5,479 nt of DNA, from positions 1-5,479 of the forward strand of contig JAUNBV010000123.1 in assembly GCA_030526885.1 (NCBI GenBank). Direction: 5' to 3'. The notes beneath the pieces are model-generated. The model was not told the origin of the DNA. It saw nothing but the letters and a program-made list of their open reading frames with translations, and made no database searches. A program made the translations under genes and the position numbers. Source of the DNA: Syntrophomonadaceae bacterium. Lineage in GTDB: Bacteria > Bacillota > Syntrophomonadia > Syntrophomonadales > Syntrophomonadaceae. The number at the start of each line of letters is the position of its first letter. Positions within the stretch are counted from its first letter, which is position 1. Positions 1 through 3,630 of this stretch are shown here, one piece after another.

Positions 1-2
1 CC

Positions 3-104
3 AATATGGGAATAATCGTCGCCGCCGCAGCCGTAGCCGTCATAGCCCTAAACGCCCTCTCCGTCCGGCTTGCGATCAACTGGTACCGCCGCCGGGCGGT
101 ATGA
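3..104 (+). CDS. C-terminal end of a membrane protein (partial, possibly ABC permease)
   Basis: The open frame enters from the left edge and stops at TGA 102-104, leaving 33 codons. The residues form one hydrophobic helix rich in Ala, Val and Ile, then a basic cytoplasmic tail (NWYRRRAV). A last transmembrane helix followed by an arginine cluster is the usual end of an inner-membrane permease; the LNALSVRL stretch reminds me of phosphate-type (PstA/PstC) ABC permeases, but this is a loose resemblance. The other two forward frames are either broken by an early stop or give an Arg/Pro-rich string without membrane character, which supports this frame. It lies 209 bp upstream of the next start and is probably a separate transcription unit. 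I am fairly sure of the frame and unsure of the identity. Confidence 0.55.
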   Translation, partial: NMGIIVAAAAVAVIALNALSVRLAINWYRRRAV

Positions 105-133
105 TTTGAGCCTGACAAAGGGGCCAGGCCTTT

Positions 134-165
134 CCTATGCGCCTTGACAGGATTGCGCGCATAGG
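134..165. repeat. 9-bp inverted repeat with TTGACA in the loop
   Basis: Perfect arms CCTATGCGC (134-142) and GCGCATAGG (157-165) enclose a 14-nt loop. It follows the stop of the partial membrane gene by 29 nt, where a terminator would be expected, but there is no T-run after the right arm. The loop contains a consensus -35 hexamer TTGACA (144-149); 17 bp later is TAGTCT (167-172), a poor -10 that keeps only the T, A and final T. It could therefore be an operator over a promoter, a factor-dependent terminator, or both. Confidence 0.45.
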
Positions 166-201
166 CTAGTCTAAATGCATAAAAATTAGACATTTCTTAA
201 T

Positions 202-222
202 ACGCCGCAAGCCACGCCGCAA
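202..222 (+). repeat. Short direct repeat ACGCCGCAA in the leader
   Basis: ACGCCGCAA occurs at 202-210 and 214-222, offset by 12 bp, directly before a run of nine A (221-229). It sits in the AT-rich leader of the mini-ORF/permease unit. Near one helical turn apart, the pair could be half-sites for a regulator, but the repeat is short and this is only a lead. Confidence 0.3.
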
Positions 223-259
223 AAAAAAATTTCAATCTTCTTAAAAAGCGTAATATTTT
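221..259 (+). promoter_or_regulatory. Candidate promoter for the mini-ORF/permease unit
   Basis: An A9 tract (221-229) that could act as an UP element is followed by TTCAAT (231-236), a 17-bp spacer and TATTTT (254-259). The -10 matches 4/6 and the -35 only 3/6. A start near 266 would give a leader of about 48 nt before the ATG at 314. This region (105-313) is otherwise gene-free and clearly more AT-rich than its surroundings; no better promoter is obvious apart from the TTGACA at 144. Confidence 0.3.
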
Positions 260-313
260 ACCCTCCTTAGTCGTCTATACCTTCAGGAACAAAATTTATT
301 AGGAGGTACTCAT

Positions 314-391
314 ATGGGCAGGAAGCTGATAAGGGCCGTGTTGGTGATAATACTGGCGGCGGCTGGGAGCAGCCGCGCGGTTGCCGGGTAG
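314..391 (+). CDS. 25-residue hydrophobic leader-like mini-ORF
   Basis: ATG 314 lies 7 nt after a perfect AGGAGG (301-306), one of the strongest ribosome binding sites in the window. The frame stops at TAG 389-391 after 25 codons. The product begins MGRKLIRA, continues with a hydrophobic core (VLVIILAAAG) and ends SSRAVAG, which is the shape of a signal peptide. Two readings are possible: a real small membrane peptide, or the start of an exported or membrane protein cut short by a frameshift or deletion. In the +1 frame the reading stays open to TAA 417-419, just before the next start at 423, so a single indel could once have joined it to a slightly longer product. A 6-bp hairpin (GCGGCT 359-364, AGCCGC 371-376) lies inside it. 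Function unknown. Confidence 0.45.
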   Translation: MGRKLIRAVLVIILAAAGSSRAVAG

Positions 392-422
392 GTCTGAACA
401 ACAGATTAGGGAGGGATAAGTT

Positions 423-1165
423 ATGTTATGGGCAGCAATAAAAAATGAAATGCAACCGGAGGCGCGCCGCTATCTGCTATTTTTCGGCGCCTTGCTGGCG
501 GTTGCGCTCTTGGGGGGCATAGCCAGAGAGCTACACTGGCTTGACGCCGCCGGTATGCAGCAGGGCATGGCGATAGTGGCGCTGGCGCTGATCGCGGCTT
601 TCTGGCTGATGACGCTGGTGGTCACCACGCGGCGTTTCGACGCCACCGCCCCGGTCGGTGAAGAAGCGGCGACGACGGACCGCGCAGTGGCGGTGCCAGG
701 TCACGCGGGCGGCGCGGCGTCCGGCAGCCGACATCACTTTATCCAATCCCGCCTGTTGGCGGCGGTGATTTGGAATATGGCGGGCGGGGCCTTGAGCCTG
801 CTGGCGCTGCTGCCCCTGGCCGATACCGCTACCACCGCGGGACAGATCGGCGGCGCGGTGAAAGCGCTGGGGGGCAGTGGATTGCACAGCCGGATATGCT
901 GCTCGGTGCGGGCGGGCTGCTGCTAACCTACGGCATCGTCCTGCTGCTGATGCTGATCGGCCTGTTAAACCTTACCCTGCTCCTGTACATGTGCCGCTGC
1001 CTCGGCCGGCGCTGCGCGAAAATTGAGTGGCCGGTCTCCGCCGGCGCTTTCGTCGCTATAGCTAAGTTGGAGATGCTTTTCGGCGGCGTGGTGCTCGTGA
1101 TCATTGCCGGCGTACTCTTTTATTACGCCGTGTATCGGCTGGTCGGGGGTGTGTCTACGGCTTAA
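423..1165 (+). pseudogene. ABC-2-like transporter permease, frame broken at a G6 run
   Basis: GGGAGGG (409-415) precedes ATG 423 by 7 nt. Frame one codes for 167 residues (stop at 926); the permease-like sequence continues in the -1 frame to TAA 1163-1165. The frames join at the six-G run 869-874, giving a combined product of about 247 residues. Visible order: MLWAAIKNEMQPEARRY amphipathic start, helix about 17-34, helix about 49-69 ending TTRRF, helix about 110-132 (SRLLAAVIWN), then after the shift two long hydrophobic segments (GGLLLTYGIVLLLMLIGLLN and LFGGVVLVIIAGVLFYYAVY). This layout and the RLLAAVIWN and VLFYYAVYRL stretches recall Firmicutes ABC-2-type permeases of about 230-290 residues; the usual GDEGYL...LPVS loop is replaced by low-complexity Ala/Gly/Thr sequence (residues 78-102), suggesting decay. 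No ATP-binding subunit is present beside it. The break could be a mutation, a sequencing slip, phase variation or programmed -1 frameshifting (G GGG GGC in phase). Confidence 0.55.
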
Positions 1166-1291
1166 AAACCCCGGCTACGGCGGGCGGTGGGCGCGCTGGT
1201 GGATGAGGGGGCCTGTTGACTTCGCCCTTAAAACTGCGCCAGCGCGTGTTCGATCTCGGGTTTTACCTGGGCGGGGGCGCTGTCCCGCCAT
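1157..1291. repeat. Direct repeat copy 1 (135 bp), permease/queG-like junction
   Basis: Matches 2156-2290 at 133 of 135 positions with no gaps; the differences are A1168/C2167 and G1252/T2251 (synonymous in the queG-like frame, both Ile). The left edge falls inside the last two codons of the permease gene, so this copy holds the ancestral left flank. On its minus strand it carries a detached copy of the last 21 codons of the queG-like gene (1228-1291), including its stop. A weak minus-strand terminator is possible at 1164-1182 (CCCG, 7-nt loop, CGGG, then a T-run). An 8-bp inverted repeat CGCGCTGG (1192-1199) / CCAGCGCG (1239-1246) lies within it. Confidence 0.95.
1228..1291 (-). pseudogene. 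Detached 3' end of the queG-like gene
   Basis: This minus-strand fragment encodes the same last 20 residues (RDSAPAQVKPEIEHALAQF with the preceding Trp) and stop as the intact gene 999 bp to the right. Only 64 bp of the gene are present. It is fused upstream to the serine recombinase fragment at 1291/1292. It has no start of its own from the queG-like gene and is a duplication scar rather than a functional gene. Confidence 0.85.
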
Positions 1292-1292
1292 A

Positions 1293-1412
1293 GTTGACCG
1301 CGATAAAGCGGACGCCTTTCTGCGGGAAAAGCATATCCGTGTACGTTCCCACTTGCAGGTAGTTTCGCTCTAATCTCGACATATCCTTGTCTCCCAGGGA
1401 TAGGATCACCGT
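1293..1412 (-). pseudogene. Fragment of a large serine recombinase (resolvase catalytic domain)
   Basis: Reading the minus strand from 1388 to 1293 gives 32 residues beginning KDMSRLERNYLQVGTYTD and ending QKGVRFIAVN. Clostridial large serine recombinases of the TnpX/TndX type have IVKDMSRLGRDYLxVGxYTE...FPxxGVRFIAINDGVD at this place. The two arginines of the SRLxRN motif, equivalent to catalytic R68 and R71 of gamma-delta resolvase, are kept; the usual Gly between them is Glu. Upstream, TVI (1404-1412) is also in frame, but four extra codons (LSLG region, 1389-1403) separate it from KDMSRL, and a TGA stop lies at 1415-1413. Downstream the homology stops exactly where the 135-bp repeat begins. 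Both the catalytic-serine N-terminus and the large C-terminal DNA-binding domain are missing, so this is a dead scar of a former mobile element. Confidence 0.8.
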
Positions 1413-1455
1413 TCATGGTCGTTCCTCCTTAGTCGGGAAAACATATTGTTAATTA

Positions 1456-1491
1456 TTCGTGCAATGTGTTGTGTTTTTCGTGCGTTTCGCA
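1456..1491. promoter_or_regulatory. Putative antitoxin operator
   Basis: Two TTCGTGC heptamers (1456-1462 and 1477-1483) are 21 bp apart, two helical turns. The second overlaps the palindrome TGCG-TTT-CGCA (1481-1491), which abuts the -10 box. DinJ/RelB antitoxins are ribbon-helix-helix proteins that repress their own promoter at palindromic sites in this position, so these repeats are the natural candidates. Inference only; binding is not shown by sequence. Confidence 0.45.
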
Positions 1492-1497
1492 TACAAT
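1469..1497 (+). promoter_or_regulatory. Promoter of the toxin-antitoxin operon
   Basis: TTGTGT (1469-1474), a 17-bp spacer and TACAAT (1492-1497, 5/6 of consensus) precede the antitoxin start by 29 nt. The region is markedly AT-rich compared with both flanks. The start of transcription would be near 1504, leaving a leader of roughly 23 nt that still contains the AAAGGGG ribosome binding site. Confidence 0.6.
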
Positions 1498-1526
1498 AAG
1501 AGTGCCAGTAGAAAGGGGATGATTTC

Positions 1527-1805
1527 ATGGCTGGTACAACCACAAACATCAGCATCCGTATGGACGCGGATTTGAAAGCACAGGCCGATGCGCTTTTTAG
1601 TGAGCTTGGCATGAATCTCACGACAGCGTTCAATATCTTTGTGCGCCAGTCGCTCCGCGAGGGCGGGCTTCCGTTCGATGTTTCGCTCAATCTGCCGAAC
1701 AAGGAAACGATTGCCGCCATGCTTGAAGCGGAAAGGATTGCGAAAGACCCGTCGGTTAAGGGGTACGATGACCTTGACGAGCTTTTTACCGACCTGCGGA
1801 AATGA
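1527..1805 (+). CDS. dinJ: DinJ/RelB-family type II antitoxin
   Basis: A 92-residue protein with an AAAGGGG ribosome binding site about 9 nt before ATG 1527. Residues 5-12 (TTNISIRM) form the beta strand of a ribbon-helix-helix DNA-binding fold, followed by helix 1 (about D15-L27), a Gly turn (G28) and helix 2 (about L31-Q41). GLPF at 47-50 is the characteristic element after the fold in DinJ/RelB antitoxins. The acidic C-terminal half (EAERIAKDP... YDDLDELFTDL) would wrap and neutralise the toxin in the usual way. Family length is 80-100 residues, so it looks complete. The stop overlaps the toxin start as ATGA (1802-1805), giving translational coupling. It is expected to repress its own promoter with the toxin as co-repressor. 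The operon lies on inserted DNA between the two 135-bp repeats. Confidence 0.9.
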   Translation: MAGTTTNISIRMDADLKAQADALFSELGMNLTTAFNIFVRQSLREGGLPFDVSLNLPNKETIAAMLEAERIAKDPSVKGYDDLDELFTDLRK

Positions 1806-2092
1806 GAAAAACAAAATACACCGTCAAGCCCACAACGGGCTTCAAGAAGGATTACAAGCTGGCAATCAAGCGGGGCTTGAAGATCGAGCTGCTGGAAAAG
1901 GTGGTCGAACTGCTTGCGCTGGGCGACGCGCTCCCGGAGGGCTGCAAAGACCATGCGCTTACCGGGAATTGGTTGGGACACCGGGAATGTCACATCCAGC
2001 CGGATTGGCTGCTCGTCTACCGCATCGACGAGGGTGTGCTCGTGCTGACGCTCACCCGGACGGGGACGCACAGCGATCTTTTCGGAAAATGA
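1802..2092 (+). CDS. yafQ: YafQ-family mRNA interferase toxin
   Basis: A 96-residue RelE-superfamily toxin, co-translated with the antitoxin through the 4-nt ATGA overlap; it has no separate ribosome binding site. YafQ toxins bind the ribosome and cleave mRNA in the A site. The residues known to matter in E. coli YafQ (H50, H63, D67, W68, H87, F91) have direct counterparts here: H51 in the KDHAL motif, H64 in ECHIQPDW, D68, W69, H90 in RTGTHSDLF and F94. The Lys-rich N-terminal part (FKKDYKLAIKRG, residues 14-25) is also typical. Length and active site are complete, so the toxin should be active if not neutralised. A strong terminator follows 8 bp after the stop. It could stabilise the inserted segment or simply be passenger cargo. 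Family assignment is very secure; a physiological role is not visible. Confidence 0.92.
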   Translation: MRKTKYTVKPTTGFKKDYKLAIKRGLKIELLEKVVELLALGDALPEGCKDHALTGNWLGHRECHIQPDWLLVYRIDEGVLVLTLTRTGTHSDLFGK

Positions 2093-2099
2093 CGCGCTT

Positions 2100-2133
2100 G
2101 CGCCGCATGGAAACGCCATGCGGCGTTTTGCTT
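2100..2133 (+). terminator. Intrinsic terminator of the toxin-antitoxin operon
   Basis: A perfect 10-bp stem, CGCCGCATGG (2101-2110) with CCATGCGGCG (2116-2125), has a 5-nt loop AAACG and is followed by TTTTGCTTT. G2100-T2126 can add a G-U pair. It begins 8 bp after the toxin stop and 30 bp before the right 135-bp repeat, so it closes the inserted transcription unit before the queG-like gene. Confidence 0.85.
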
Positions 2134-2155
2134 TCTGCTCACCGTTCACAGGGAG

Positions 2156-2290
2156 ACGGCTTAAAACCCCCGGCTACGGCGGGCGGTGGGCGCGCTGGTG
2201 GATGAGGGGGCCTGTTGACTTCGCCCTTAAAACTGCGCCAGCGCGTGTTCTATCTCGGGTTTTACCTGGGCGGGGGCGCTGTCCCGCCAT
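2156..2290. repeat. Direct repeat copy 2 (135 bp), overlapping the queG-like 3' end
   Basis: Partner of 1157-1291, offset exactly 999 bp. Its right 64 bp are the genuine 3' end of the intact queG-like gene (minus strand), so this copy holds the ancestral right flank. Its left end repeats the last codons of the permease gene (ACGGCTTAA) although no permease lies to its left. Together the two copies show that a convergent gene junction was duplicated when the intervening 864 bp entered. Confidence 0.95.
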
Positions 2291-3345
2291 CGGGTCAGCG
2301 CGGCCCGGGCCATATCGCCGCCCAGCCGGCCCAGGGCCCAGGCAATCATTCCCAATACCCGCGCATCGTCGTTTTCGTGGTAAGCGCGGATCAACAGCGG
2401 TACATAGCTCTCATCCCGGCTGTTGCCCATCACCCGGGCCACGTTCATCTTCCAGTGCCACATGTCGCGGCGCGAGATGTAGAACATGCGGGGCCAGACT
2501 TTTTCCTGATACTCTTGTTCGCTCATAAAGAGCAGGAATTCCAGGTCGAAGTATTGCGCCTGCGCGGCGGCCTGCTCATAGGGCGTGAGTTCCTGCGCCA
2601 TCCAGGCGTCGTTGCGCACGCATACGGTCTGACAGCGGTCGCAGCCAAAGACCCACATCCCCATGCGTTCGCGATACTCCAGCGGCGTTATGTCATCCCC
2701 ATAATAGCTCAAATACGATATGCATTGCGCGGGCCGGATATGGCGCGGGCCTTTTAACGCGCCGGTGGGACAGGCGGCGATACAGGCGTTGCGGCACCAG
2801 TCGGGGCATCCCACTTCTTCCGTGGGCGGGTCGGGCTCGAACGCGGCGTCGGTCAATAATACGGTGGGGAGCACCCAGGAACTGCCGCGCATGACGCGGT
2901 TGGCGTAAAGCATACAGTTCTTGCCGAAGGTGCCTACGCCGGCGCGGGCGGCGGCGGCACGGTTGGGCACGTCTACGCCCACTTTGCTGTCCACGCCGTT
3001 GGCCCATAAAAAATCGCGCAGGTCCTTGATTTGGCGGCTGAGGCCGTCTCTGACCACCCGGTCGTCGTTGATGTAACAGCGGCCGAATTTGCCCAGCATG
3101 GAGGGGGGAAAGGCCTGGCTGTGATAGGCGGATAATACCACGATAAGGCTCTTGACGGCGGGATATACGGTGGCGGGGTCCACGGCGTCGCGCAGCGCTA
3201 TCTTCTTGTCAAGCGTCCACGCGTAGTCGTCAAAGCGCCGCGCCAATTCTTTTTCATGCGCGGTGAACGGCTCGGGGCCGGTAAAGCCAATATCGGCAAG
3301 ACCCAGTGCCAACGCTTTCTCCCTTATCGCCTGTTTCGTTATCAT
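2227..3345 (-). CDS. QueG-like (COG1600) double 4Fe-4S protein, epoxyqueuosine reductase family
   Basis: A 372-residue soluble protein. The ATG at 3345 is chosen because AAAGGAG (complement of 3353-3359) sits 7 nt upstream; a GTG 23 codons further out has no ribosome binding site. QueG reduces epoxyqueuosine in tRNA to queuosine with cobalamin and two 4Fe-4S clusters. Seen here: N-terminal domain 1-115; VDVPNRAAAARAGVGTFGKN with D125 matching the family's catalytic Asp; cluster cysteines C180, C184, C188, C192 followed by PTGAL; then C208 and C235, C238, C242 (FGCDRCQTVC); and a HEAT-like C-terminus from about 290 (MIAWALGRLGGDMARAAL). The first cluster spacing is CX3CX3CX3CP, not the CX2CX2CX3CP of E. 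coli and B. subtilis QueG, so a divergent clostridial clade or a paralogue with another substrate is possible. No queuosine biosynthesis genes lie nearby. Its last 21 codons lie in the duplicated repeat. Confidence 0.8.
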   Translation of the reverse strand: MITKQAIREKALALGLADIGFTGPEPFTAHEKELARRFDDYAWTLDKKIALRDAVDPATVYPAVKSLIVVLSAYHSQAFPPSMLGKFGRCYINDDRVVRDGLSRQIKDLRDFLWANGVDSKVGVDVPNRAAAARAGVGTFGKNCMLYANRVMRGSSWVLPTVLLTDAAFEPDPPTEEVGCPDWCRNACIAACPTGALKGPRHIRPAQCISYLSYYGDDITPLEYRERMGMWVFGCDRCQTVCVRNDAWMAQELTPYEQAAAQAQYFDLEFLLFMSEQEYQEKVWPRMFYISRRDMWHWKMNVARVMGNSRDESYVPLLIRAYHENDDARVLGMIAWALGRLGGDMARAALTRWRDSAPAQVKPEIEHALAQF

Positions 3346-3429
3346 GGGCGTTCTCCTTTCCCTGAGGCTCCCATTCATGCAAAAGGTATCGGCGGGGGGT
3401 TGCTTATAGTACACCCTACACCCGCATGC

Positions 3430-3435
3430 ATTATA
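3430..3435 (-). promoter_or_regulatory. Candidate -10 box of the queG-like gene
   Basis: The minus strand reads TATAAT here, 84 bp upstream of the chosen start. I find no convincing -35 hexamer at 16-18 bp. The sequence ATTATAAT is palindromic, so it also reads TATAAT on the plus strand. No preQ1-type riboswitch is recognisable in the leader between here and the start. Confidence 0.3.
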
Positions 3436-3459
3436 ATTCTACATCGACTCCCGCTTCCC

Positions 3460-3498
3460 TGCGCGGCTACGCCCCCGATGCCCGGCAGGGGCCGCGCA
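3460..3498. repeat. Imperfect palindrome in the divergent intergenic region
   Basis: TGCGCGGC (3460-3467) and GCCGCGCA (3491-3498) can form an 8-bp stem; CCCC (3472-3475) and GGGG (3488-3491) offer competing inner pairs. No T-run follows on either strand, so a simple terminator is unlikely. It lies between the divergent queG-like and diguanylate cyclase promoters (gene-free stretch 3346-3630), where an operator or a REP-like element would fit. No second copy is visible in the window. Confidence 0.5.
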
Positions 3499-3565
3499 AT
3501 AATATGCGGTGAAAGCTTCAATGGGAATTTAAAGCAGAACCATGCGCGGATATTTGACATTTTAA

Positions 3566-3594
3566 TAGACGGTTGGGTTTTTTTGGATTATAAT
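3566..3594 (+). promoter_or_regulatory. Promoter of the diguanylate cyclase gene
   Basis: TAGACG (3566-3571, 4/6) and a perfect TATAAT (3589-3594) are separated by 17 bp with a T7 run in the spacer. The expected start near 3601 gives a short leader of about 30 nt containing GTGAGGA (3616-3622), 8 nt before ATG 3631. This is the best housekeeping (sigma-A) promoter in the window. Confidence 0.75.
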
Positions 3595-3630
3595 GGAGAC
3601 AAATCATCAACCGAAGTGAGGAATGATTAA

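Noticed and set aside
1239..1252. Adaptive divergence between the two repeat copies
   Set aside because: Only two substitutions in 135 bp, one synonymous and one intergenic or at the edge of the permease stop; no evidence of selection.
1406..2149. A 247-codon minus-strand ORF antisense to the toxin-antitoxin operon
   Set aside because: It is the complement of two well-supported genes, has mixed low-specificity composition, and no family features; the plus-strand products have complete family motifs.
1157..2290. The repeat-flanked segment as a composite transposon or insertion sequence
   Set aside because: The repeats contain parts of the two neighbouring genes and no transposase or terminal inverted repeats; they are duplicated host DNA.
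3346..3429. A preQ1 riboswitch in the leader of the queG-like gene
   Set aside because: No H-type pseudoknot pattern or A-rich tail typical of preQ1-I could be recognised, and the ribosome binding site is not paired with an obvious upstream element.
3554..3582. Consensus TTGACA at 3554-3559 as the -35 of the diguanylate cyclase promoter
   Set aside because: It lies 29 bp from the only good -10 (TATAAT 3589-3594), and the position 17 bp downstream reads GTTTTT. TAGACG at 3566 has the right spacing.
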